DNA of 16,141 nucleotides. It comes from Bacteroidota bacterium. GTDB taxonomy: Bacteria; Bacteroidota; Ignavibacteria; SZUA-365. Positions 7,767 through 14,817 of the stretch are shown here, in pieces. Below the pieces are notes generated by a model, which had not been told where the DNA came from, searched no databases, and worked only from the letters and a program-made list of their open reading frames with translations. The stretch's first letter is position 1. Each line of letters starts with the position of its first letter. The translations under genes and the position numbers were made by a program. The stretch lies in NCBI GenBank assembly GCA_018224345.1, contig JAGTUW010000063.1, forward strand, positions 1 through 16,141, in the 5' to 3' direction.

Positions 7767-7778
7767 ATGGAATATTGA
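7767..7778 (+). other. Three-codon upstream reading frame overlapping the carA start
   Basis: ATG GAA TAT TGA reads M-E-Y-stop in another frame, and its TGA shares two bases with the TTG that starts carA (7775-7777). This arrangement would permit stop-start coupling, but it may be chance. No ribosome site is obvious for either start. Confidence 0.3.
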
Positions 7779-8866
7779 AAACACAGACTGCTGTCCTGGT
7801 ATTACAGGACGGAACGGTATACAGCGGTACGGCCTTCGGCCATATCGGCGAAGCACACGGTGAAGTGTGTTTCAACACTGGCATGACAGGGTATCAGGAG
7901 GTCCTCACCGACCCTTCCTATTGTGGACAGATCGTTACGATGACCTGTCCGCATATCGGCAATTACGGCGTCAATCCCGACGATGTCGAAAGCGACCGTA
8001 TTCAGGTGGCCGGGTTCATCGTACGCGAGGGTTGTGATATCCCATCCAGCTACCGGGCAACCCAGTCACTCCCCTCCTATCTTGAAGAACAGGGTATCGT
8101 CGGTATACAGGATATCGATACGAGGGCACTGACGCGCAAGCTTCGAACAGAAGGAGCGATGAACGGGGTAATCTGTTCGACCGGCCGTCCGCTCGAAGAG
8201 TTGCTGGCCGATGTTCGCGGCCTTCCCTCCATGACGGGCAGGGATCTGGCGCGGGAGGTAAGTTGCGAGCATGCCTGGCAATGGGAGGCGCTTCCCGACA
8301 CACGTTTCAAAGTCGCGGCGCTGGATTTCGGTGTCAAACGAAACAGCCTCCGCCTCCTCTCCGCGCATCGATGCGACATCACGGTCTTTCCCGCTGACAC
8401 GACGGCCGGGGAGCTGCTCGCCTCGGCACCGGACGGAGTGTTTCTTTCCAACGGACCGGGCGACCCCGACGCAGTGACGTACGGTATTGAAACAGTCCGC
8501 GAATTGCTCGGGAAGCTTCCCTTATTCGGAATCTGTCTCGGACATCAGCTTCTCGCACTCGCTCTCGGCGCCCGCACATACAAGTTGAAATTCGGACATC
8601 GGGGAAGCAATCATCCCGTCAAAAATCTGCTCACCGGCTCGGTGGAAATCACCAGTCAGAATCACGGCTTCGCGGTGGATCCGGAGAGCCTGCCAGCCGG
8701 CACGGAAATCACCCATTGGAATCTCAATGATGAAACGCTTGAGGGGTTCCGTTGCACCGACATCCCGGCATTCTCCGTGCAGTATCACCCCGAGGCCGCC
8801 CCCGGTCCACACGACTCGCGTTATCTTTTCCGCCAGTTCACCGACCTTATGGAGCAATCACGATGA
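7775..8866 (+). CDS. carA: Carbamoyl-phosphate synthase small (glutaminase) subunit
   Basis: CarA hydrolyses glutamine and channels ammonia to CarB to make carbamoyl phosphate for pyrimidines and arginine. The 363-residue product has the N-terminal CPSase small-subunit domain (about 4-140, with G-E-V-C-F-N-T-G-M-T-G-Y-Q-E). It also has a class I glutamine amidotransferase domain (about 178-360). The nucleophile is Cys254 in F-G-I-C-L-G-H-Q, and the partners are His338 and Glu340 in Q-Y-H-P-E. The length is near that of typical CarA proteins. The only start that fits the family N-terminus is TTG at 7775, since the frame upstream has no ATG or GTG before a stop at 7739. A TATCTT at 7734-7739 could be a -10 element, but I see no -35, so co-transcription with the DUF1501 gene 60 bases upstream is possible. 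carB follows after 51 bases. Confidence 0.95.
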   Translation: MKTQTAVLVLQDGTVYSGTAFGHIGEAHGEVCFNTGMTGYQEVLTDPSYCGQIVTMTCPHIGNYGVNPDDVESDRIQVAGFIVREGCDIPSSYRATQSLPSYLEEQGIVGIQDIDTRALTRKLRTEGAMNGVICSTGRPLEELLADVRGLPSMTGRDLAREVSCEHAWQWEALPDTRFKVAALDFGVKRNSLRLLSAHRCDITVFPADTTAGELLASAPDGVFLSNGPGDPDAVTYGIETVRELLGKLPLFGICLGHQLLALALGARTYKLKFGHRGSNHPVKNLLTGSVEITSQNHGFAVDPESLPAGTEITHWNLNDETLEGFRCTDIPAFSVQYHPEAAPGPHDSRYLFRQFTDLMEQSR

Positions 8867-8917
8867 GATTGCCGCAGGCAATGTTATGTTTCATCCGTAT
8901 TTCGAAGTTATACGCTC

Positions 8918-11900
8918 ATGCCACGTCGTAACGATATTCAATCCATTCTCATCATAGGGGCAGGACCGATCGTCATCGGTCAGGCCTGCGAATTCGATTA
9001 TTCCGGTACCCAGGCAGTCCGCGCATTGCGTGCCGAAGGGTATCGTGTCATCCTGGTCAACTCGAATCCCGCGACCATCATGACCGATCGCAATCTTGCC
9101 GATGCCACCTATCTCGAACCGGTGACTCCTGACATCGTGAGCACGATCATCGAAAAGGAGCGGCCCGATGCCCTGCTGCCCACCGTCGGTGGACAGACGG
9201 CCCTTGACACGGCGATGGCCCTGCATGAGCGCGGGATTCTGGAGCTCCATGGCGTGGAGTTGATCGGCGCAGACATCGATGCGATTCGACGTGCGGAGGA
9301 TCGCGGCTTGTTCAAGAAGTCCATGGATGGCGTCGGGATAGACACCGCGCGTGGTGATTTCGCACGAAGTATGGAACAGGCAATGTCGCTGATCGACAAT
9401 GTGGGGTTTCCCGCGATCATCCGCCCATCCTTTACGCTCGGCGGTACGGGTGGGGCCATTGCCTACAATATTGATGAGTATCGGGAAATGGCCCGACGCG
9501 GGTTGGATGCGAGTCCGATCACTGAAATCCTGATCGAGGAATCCATGCTCGGGTGGAAGGAATTCGAGATGGAAGTTGTCCGTGATTCGAAAGACAATGC
9601 CATCATTGTCTGCGCGATAGAGAATCTCGATCCGATGGGTGTGCACACCGGAGACTCCATCACGGTCGCACCGGCACAGACACTCACCGACAAAGAATAT
9701 CAGAAGATGCGCGACTGGTCGATTCTCTGTCTGCGCACCATCGGTGTGGACACCGGAGGGTCGAATGTGCAGTTTGCCGTTGACCCGCAGACGGGGCGCA
9801 TGGTGATCATTGAAATGAACCCGCGTGTCAGTCGCAGTTCCGCACTGGCATCGAAGGCCACGGGTTTCCCGATCGCCAAGATCGCCGCCCGGCTTGCTGT
9901 CGGATATACACTCGATGAGTTGCGCAACGATATCACCGGAACGACTGTCGCGGCTTTCGAACCCAGTATTGATTACGTCGTGACAAAAATCCCCCGGTTC
10001 GACTTCGAGAAATTTCCCAGCGCCGACGGCGTTCTCGGGGTACAGATGCAGAGTGTCGGTGAAGTCATGGCCATCGGGCGGACATTCCGCGAGAGCCTGC
10101 AGAAAGCCTTTCGTTCTCTGGAAGTCGGCCTCGACGGGCTTGAACCGAAGCCAGGGGAAGGTCGCCCGCTGGATATGCGCAAGCTGCGCACGGCAACCGC
10201 ATTCCGCCTTCTCAAAGTCTGGAAGGCCTTTCAACAGGATGCGGAACTCGACGATATGTACGAGCTTACGCGTATTGATCCCTGGTTTCTCAGGCAGATT
10301 CAGTCGCTGGCGCTCAATCCCGATCTTCCACGCACAAGCGGCGCGATGGAGGCCGGACGGCGTCATGACGATGGCACGGAAACGCCGACAGCGGACACAC
10401 CCACAGCCGGAGTCCTGCGGCGTCTCAAGCGGCAGGGCTATGCCGATATTCAATTGGCGAGACACTTCGGCATGGAGGAGGATGCAATACGGGCATTGAG
10501 AAAGAAGCACGGCATTGTCGCTGCGTTCAAGGAGGTCGACACCTGTGCGGCGGAGTTCGAGGCGCAGACCGCTTATTGCTATGGCTCCTATGAAGAGGAG
10601 AATGAAATTTCTCCCCTGGAGGGGAAAAAGATTTTGATACTCGGTGGGGGGCCGAACCGGATCGGCCAGGGAATCGAATTCGATTATTGCTGTGTGCAGG
10701 CATTGTGGGGACTCAGGGAGCTCGGGTACCGCGGCATCATGGTCAATTGCAATCCGGAGACGGTTTCCACTGATTTCGATATATCCGATCGTCTGTATTT
10801 CGAGCCACTGACGTTCGAACATGTCATGAACATCATAGACTTCGAACAGCCCGATGGTGTGCTTGTGCAATTCGGTGGCCAGACGCCGTTGAATATCGCG
10901 CAGCGGCTGCGGGACGCCGGTGTGCCTGTTCTCGGCACATCACCCGAGGCGATCGATCTGTCGGAAAACAGGGAAAAATTCGGTCGCGTACTCGATGAAC
11001 TCCGTATACCGCGTCCCGATTACGGCACCGCATTTTCGGATGACGAAGCGGCCGCAATCGCCGAACGCATCGGTTATCCCGTGCTGGTTCGACCGTCCTA
11101 CGTTCTTGGCGGACGCGGTATGGAAATCGTCTACAACGATGAATCACTGCGGCGCTACGTCCGTCAGGCAGCCGTCATATCCGAGGATCGGCCGATTCTC
11201 ATCGATGCATTTCTTGAGAGTGCATTCGAATTCGACGTCGACGCCCTCTGTGACGGAGAGAATGTGTTCGTCGCTGGCATCATGCAGCATATCGAGGAAG
11301 CGGGCATTCATTCCGGCGACAGTGCCTGCGTCATCCCCCCCTATCATTTGTTACCCGATGCGCGCAGGCGCATCGAGCGTTATACGCGTGAACTGGCTCT
11401 GGCACTGAATACCGTCGGTCTGATCAACATACAATTCGCGATGAAGCACAATACGGTCTATGTGCTGGAGGTCAATCCGCGTGCAAGTCGCACCGTCCCT
11501 TTCGTCAGCAAGGTAAAGGACATTCCACTGGCGAAGTATGCCGCCCGTATCGCCGCAGGTCAGAGGCTTGGCGATCTTGACCTGACTCCGAGAAAGGGAG
11601 CGGACGTAATCGCGGTCAAAAAACCGGTGTTTCCGTTCAACAAGTTTCCACGGCAGAGCGTCTTTCTTTCACCGGAGATGAAGAGTACCGGCGAAGTCAT
11701 CGGGCTCGACAGCAGTTGGGGAGCGGCATTTGCAAAAGCGGAAACAGGCGCGGGCAATCTGCTGCCACGAGCAGGCAACATTTTTCTCTCCGTCAATGAT
11801 CACGACAAGGAAGAAATCATCTCCATTGCGCGTGATTTTCTGGAACTGCCATTCCGGTTGTTCGCCACGCGCGGTACCGCCACTGTTCTGCGGGACAACG

Positions 11901-12166
11901 GCATCGCCGTCGAGGATATCAACAAAGTAGTCGAGGGGCGGCCGCACGTCGTCGACGCCATCAAAAACGGTGATATTCAACTGGTCATCAACACTCCTCT
12001 CGGCGAAACGGCGCGTGAAGACGAATATGAAATCGGCCGCGCGGCGATTCGCCACAAAATTCCCATCGTTACGACGCTCCCGGGCGCCAGGGCCGCGCTC
12101 CGGGGAATCCGGCGCCTGATCGCCGGACCGCTGGATGTTCGCAGCCTGCAGGACATCTTCGCGTAG
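8918..12166 (+). CDS. carB: Carbamoyl-phosphate synthase large subunit
   Basis: CarB makes carbamoyl phosphate from bicarbonate, ammonia (from CarA) and two ATP. The 1082-residue protein is full length (E. coli about 1073). The first synthetase half opens with I-I-G-A-G-P-I-V-I-G-Q-A-C-E-F-D-Y-S-G and has the metal-ligand motif E-M-N-P-R-V-S-R-S-S with Glu299. The second half opens with L-G-G-G-P-N-R-I-G-Q-G-I-E-F-D-Y (from about 574) and has the equivalent E-V-N-P-R-A-S-R with Glu851. The C-terminal MGS-type allosteric domain spans about 950-1082. In the middle oligomerisation domain a short charged, T/P-rich insert (about 473-498) accounts for the roughly ten-residue offset from E. coli numbering in the second half. 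The ATG at 8918 has no clear Shine-Dalgarno. A strong terminator follows 166 bases downstream. Confidence 0.97.
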   Translation: MPRRNDIQSILIIGAGPIVIGQACEFDYSGTQAVRALRAEGYRVILVNSNPATIMTDRNLADATYLEPVTPDIVSTIIEKERPDALLPTVGGQTALDTAMALHERGILELHGVELIGADIDAIRRAEDRGLFKKSMDGVGIDTARGDFARSMEQAMSLIDNVGFPAIIRPSFTLGGTGGAIAYNIDEYREMARRGLDASPITEILIEESMLGWKEFEMEVVRDSKDNAIIVCAIENLDPMGVHTGDSITVAPAQTLTDKEYQKMRDWSILCLRTIGVDTGGSNVQFAVDPQTGRMVIIEMNPRVSRSSALASKATGFPIAKIAARLAVGYTLDELRNDITGTTVAAFEPSIDYVVTKIPRFDFEKFPSADGVLGVQMQSVGEVMAIGRTFRESLQKAFRSLEVGLDGLEPKPGEGRPLDMRKLRTATAFRLLKVWKAFQQDAELDDMYELTRIDPWFLRQIQSLALNPDLPRTSGAMEAGRRHDDGTETPTADTPTAGVLRRLKRQGYADIQLARHFGMEEDAIRALRKKHGIVAAFKEVDTCAAEFEAQTAYCYGSYEEENEISPLEGKKILILGGGPNRIGQGIEFDYCCVQALWGLRELGYRGIMVNCNPETVSTDFDISDRLYFEPLTFEHVMNIIDFEQPDGVLVQFGGQTPLNIAQRLRDAGVPVLGTSPEAIDLSENREKFGRVLDELRIPRPDYGTAFSDDEAAAIAERIGYPVLVRPSYVLGGRGMEIVYNDESLRRYVRQAAVISEDRPILIDAFLESAFEFDVDALCDGENVFVAGIMQHIEEAGIHSGDSACVIPPYHLLPDARRRIERYTRELALALNTVGLINIQFAMKHNTVYVLEVNPRASRTVPFVSKVKDIPLAKYAARIAAGQRLGDLDLTPRKGADVIAVKKPVFPFNKFPRQSVFLSPEMKSTGEVIGLDSSWGAAFAKAETGAGNLLPRAGNIFLSVNDHDKEEIISIARDFLELPFRLFATRGTATVLRDNGIAVEDINKVVEGRPHVVDAIKNGDIQLVINTPLGETAREDEYEIGRAAIRHKIPIVTTLPGARAALRGIRRLIAGPLDVRSLQDIFA

Positions 12167-12331
12167 GCAGAATTCCGCTCCCACATTTTTATTTCGTGAT
12201 TTTTTTCTCGCAAACACTTGCGTCTGTCAACTATTCGCGTTATTTCGAGTCGGGCAAGGACTGCAAAAACTTCCCGTACGTAAAATAACCTCCTCCTTCG
12301 GTGATATCCGCGTATGCGTGACACACCACGG

Positions 12332-12366
12332 AACAAAAAGCCCCGCCATCGGCGGGGCTTTTTGTT
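12332..12366. terminator. Bidirectional rho-independent terminator
   Basis: A perfect 16-bp stem (12332-12347 with 12351-12366) closes on a three-base loop ATC. The core is GCCCCGCC/GGCGGGGC flanked by five A on the left and five T on the right, so each strand reads as a GC hairpin followed by a U tract. It lies between the converging carB and Yip1-family genes and should serve both. Confidence 0.92.
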
Positions 12367-12384
12367 GTCGGTGATTATTTGTTC

Positions 12385-12972
12385 TCAACCGAACATGCTC
12401 ATCATACCGATGCCGAAAATGGCGAAGACAATCGATGTCAGAATACCAGCGACGACGAAGTACAGAATCATCAGTACGATAATCGTGATAATCATGTACA
12501 CGACCACCTTGTCCTGAGGCGTCTTCATGGTGTGCGGGAAGCCGAGATACATCAGATAAATGCCATAGAGGCCGAAAAGCGCACCGAGCCAGCTGAGAAA
12601 GGGAATAATTCCCAGAATACCACCCACCCACATCGGTGTATAGCTGTAAGCGACGAGCTGCATCGCACGGCCCATGTCCTTCTCGGAAGCAAAATTCGGA
12701 GCGAGGATATTAACGATAAAAGCCAGCAGGAAGACCCCGATCAGAGAGCTGAGCAGACCGATTACTGCATAGGCAATCCCGAATGTAATACCGCTCATGA
12801 AGCCGACACCGATGAAACTGTAGCCAATAAATGTTGCTACTGCCGGAATAAGTGCCATCGGAATGACATAGGAGGTGAAAATCCCACCCACATCCGGCTC
12901 TTCACTCGCGATGGTCTCCCATTCCGTCTTGGGTGATACGATGATGTTTTTCGCACGATCGACAAGATTCAT
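12385..12972 (-). CDS. Yip1-family integral membrane protein
   Basis: The 195-residue product has a cytoplasmic N-terminus with V-S-P-K-T-E-W-E-T-I, the usual start of bacterial Yip1/DUF1282-like proteins. About five membrane segments follow (roughly 32-55, 64-90, 108-125, 127-145 and 156-190). The loop motif Y-S-Y-T-P-M-W (109-115) is also characteristic. The function of bacterial members is not established. GGAGG five bases before the ATG gives a strong ribosome site. Upstream on the minus strand TTGACT (13103-13098) could be a -35 element, but the matching -10 (GATTTT) is poor. Transcription ends at the shared terminator 12332-12366. Confidence 0.85.
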   Translation of the reverse strand: MNLVDRAKNIIVSPKTEWETIASEEPDVGGIFTSYVIPMALIPAVATFIGYSFIGVGFMSGITFGIAYAVIGLLSSLIGVFLLAFIVNILAPNFASEKDMGRAMQLVAYSYTPMWVGGILGIIPFLSWLGALFGLYGIYLMYLGFPHTMKTPQDKVVVYMIITIIVLMILYFVVAGILTSIVFAIFGIGMMSMFG

Positions 12973-13371
12973 AATTCCTCCGGTAATGAAATGTGTGTCT
13001 GGTCAGATTGAAGCCATCTCTGCGTGACAGGCTGTCCGGGGACTCCCCGGATTTGCTGATGGATAGAATACTGCAAAATCGTGCGTTTTCTGGTGAAAGT
13101 CAATACAGTACGGAAAAAGAGAGGCAAGGCCGCTATAACGGCTGCAGATTGAAAATCAACGCAGGGAGCTGTGACGGCTGTTCCCGGAGTTTCTGTGCGC
13201 AACCGTGAGAAGTCAGATCCATTCGTGCAGACAACCGGGACGGATACGAGAACGCGGTCGCGGGCAAGGCGCCTGCAACGTAAGGGAGGTCCACACTTTT
13301 GTGCAAGGCATTCGGGGACAAGGTGAACCGGCAGATGAGAACACGTCAGGGTGAGAAAAACAGAAACGAAA
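12973..13371. other. Intergenic region without a supported gene
   Basis: These 399 bases lie between the end of the MCE-like gene and the start of the Yip1-family gene. Short reading frames here lack recognisable domains. One hairpin is visible: TCCGGGG (13035-13041) with CCCCGGA (13045-13051), a perfect 7-bp stem with a 3-base loop and no T tract on the minus strand. The region probably carries the 3' end of the MCE transcript and the promoter of the Yip1-family gene. Confidence 0.5.
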
Positions 13372-14268
13372 TCAGAACAGCCGGATACCGATGGTCAATC
13401 TGTCGTTGATGATGACATCACTCAATGTGTCGAGTTTGCCGAGCATGAGGTCCATGCGCTGTACGAAGGCTGTGTCGTGAATGATGGTATGGAGCATGCC
13501 GCGGCTGTCACGGATCTCTGCAAGGATGCCACGCACTTCGGTGACGAGCGCATCGGTATTGTCGAGTACGCGTTCGCCGCGCCTGAGCCCGTCACCGACC
13601 GCTGGCTGCAGTTCGGCCAGCATGGTGTCGACACGTTCGGTCAGCGAGACCATGTTCACCGTCAGAGCGTCGATATTCTTGTTGTTCCGGGCAAGAAAGG
13701 AGCGCAGGTCCTGACTGATGGCGTGCAGGTTCGAGACGGTCTGCTTCAGATCCCCGGTCAGTTGCTCGTCGGCGACGATGGTATTGAGTCCGCGCAGCAG
13801 CGTGTCCGCCTGCGTTCCGATGGTACGTATGTTGCCCTGCATGTCGCCGAGCAGTCCCAGTGCACCCGCGATATCAGGATCGACCGTACCCTGCAATATC
13901 ATGTCCGGAGAAACCATCGCCCCCTCGCTCCCCTGCCGGATCTCGATTTTCTTTCCTCCCATCAACTCGACCATCTGAATCACCGGCTGGCCAGTCGACT
14001 TCACTTCGATAGCCGTGGATATACTCGCATGCACCTCTACCCCGCCGTCACGCAGAATCACCGATTCCACTTTCCCGGCACGGACACCATTGACCGTGAC
14101 CTGATCGCCTGCTGCCAACCCCGCCGAAGTCGGGAACTGCATGCGGAGCATATAATCGTTCGTGCCGATGGACCAGTTCTTGAACGTCGAGAAGCCGAAG
14201 AGCAGGATGGCGAGTCCCGCGACGATGGTCAGACCGACCTTTATTTCATTCCGTTGCTGTTCCTTCAC
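13372..14268 (-). CDS. MCE/MlaD-family lipid-transport protein
   Basis: The 298-residue product has an N-terminal membrane anchor (about 10-30), one MCE domain (about 38-115), and a long alpha-helical tail (about 135-285). The MCE domain includes L-A-A-G-D-Q-V-T-V-N-G-V-R-A-G-K-V and the pore-loop-like V-I-Q-M-V-E-L-M-G-G-K-K-I-E-I. MlaD-type proteins form periplasmic hexamers that bind phospholipid for an ABC transporter (family knowledge). The partner permease and ATPase (MlaE/MlaF type) are not in the window, and the adjacent ABC permease is of the peptide class. The start is GTG at 14268, with no in-frame ATG upstream and no good Shine-Dalgarno. The GTG overlaps the stop of a four-codon frame. 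The protein ends G-I-R-L-F. Confidence 0.88.
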   Translation of the reverse strand: MKEQQRNEIKVGLTIVAGLAILLFGFSTFKNWSIGTNDYMLRMQFPTSAGLAAGDQVTVNGVRAGKVESVILRDGGVEVHASISTAIEVKSTGQPVIQMVELMGGKKIEIRQGSEGAMVSPDMILQGTVDPDIAGALGLLGDMQGNIRTIGTQADTLLRGLNTIVADEQLTGDLKQTVSNLHAISQDLRSFLARNNKNIDALTVNMVSLTERVDTMLAELQPAVGDGLRRGERVLDNTDALVTEVRGILAEIRDSRGMLHTIIHDTAFVQRMDLMLGKLDTLSDVIINDRLTIGIRLF

Positions 14269-14279
14269 TGTAGCACCAT
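14265..14279 (-). other. Four-codon upstream reading frame overlapping the MCE gene start
   Basis: ATG GTG CTA CAG TGA (M-V-L-Q-stop) ends in a TGA that shares two bases with the GTG start codon of the MCE gene at 14268-14266. CAGG directly precedes its ATG. It may serve translational coupling or be coincidental. Confidence 0.3.
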
Positions 14280-14574
14280 GCCTGAAAAATGCGTGTCGGA
14301 GGAAGGGACTTCCTTCCTTGCTTCATCAACTGCGCGGCCGGCCAGAGGCATCATGTTCGCGCATAATCATATAAGTTACTCAATCCCGTTTCGACCTTCA
14401 ACACCCTGTTTACATTCGATTTTCGACGGGGACAGCGCCCTCGTGTCGGGTATACCCGCTGTGTACAGCGGCAACTCCGGTCCGGAACGCCCTGACTCCC
14501 CGTGCAGCATCGGAAATATTGAGCGGCATCTGCCGCGATGCACCTGTGGGATCGCGATCAGCCTGTCGTCGCCT
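14269..14574. other. Palindrome-rich intergenic region upstream of the MCE gene
   Basis: I find no convincing gene in these 306 bases. Visible elements are a 12-base palindrome CGGGTATACCCG (14447-14458), an overlapping hairpin CCGCTG/CAGCGG (14456-14461 with 14466-14471), TCCGG-T-CCGGA (14476-14486), and a leader hairpin AGGAAGG/CCTTCCT (14300-14306 with 14312-14318). Confidence 0.5.
14366..14394 (-). promoter_or_regulatory. Candidate promoter for the MCE gene
   Basis: On the minus strand TCGAAA (14394-14389, 4 of 6 matches to TTGACA) is followed by 17 bases and TATGAT (14371-14366, 5 of 6 to TATAAT). The leader to the GTG would be about 90 bases and would contain the AGGAAGG hairpin. Confidence 0.4.
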
Positions 14575-14802
14575 TCATCCCTTCTTCCCGAACAGGGCAT
14601 CGAGGGGATTGCCTTTCGGCTGTGATGATACGACATATTTCTCATGCAGCGCCTTCAGCTTTTTCCTGGAGATATTGTCCAGATCCTCGTCATCCTTGTC
14701 ACGTTTCCGGAACATCTCGAACATCTCAAGTTCACTCCGTGACATCTTCGCTTCGTAGTCACGAAGCTCCTTTACGAGTTTATGTTGTTCGACACTGGTC
14801 AT
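14575..14802 (-). CDS. Small charged helical protein of unknown function
   Basis: The 75-residue product is rich in K, E, D and R and has no cysteine, signal peptide or membrane segment. Residues about 5-57 look strongly helical and could form a coiled coil. The tail is G-N-P-L-D-A-L-F-G-K-K-G. The gene is supported by GGAGG five bases before the ATG (GGAGGATACATG) and by its position 15 bases after the permease stop, which implies one transcript with the permease. I do not recognise the family. Confidence 0.65.
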   Translation of the reverse strand: MTSVEQHKLVKELRDYEAKMSRSELEMFEMFRKRDKDDEDLDNISRKKLKALHEKYVVSSQPKGNPLDALFGKKG

Positions 14803-14817
14803 GTATCCTCCGATGTT

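Noticed and set aside
8891..10870. 659-codon open frame on the minus strand opposite carB
   Set aside because: It lies wholly antisense to the highly conserved carB, has no recognisable domain, is histidine- and arginine-rich, and is best explained by codon bias in the real gene.
12969..13202. Short minus-strand frame (77 codons) upstream of the Yip1-family gene
   Set aside because: It has no domain, atypical composition and no convincing ribosome site, and it overlaps the leader and start of the next gene.
13351..14625. 424-codon plus-strand frame opposite the MCE gene
   Set aside because: The MCE domain on the other strand is clear. This frame has an abnormal His/Arg-rich composition and spans unrelated features.
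14376..14645. 89-codon minus-strand frame in the gap before the MCE gene
   Set aside because: It starts inside the 75-residue gene in another frame, has no recognisable motif, and is unlike its neighbours in composition.
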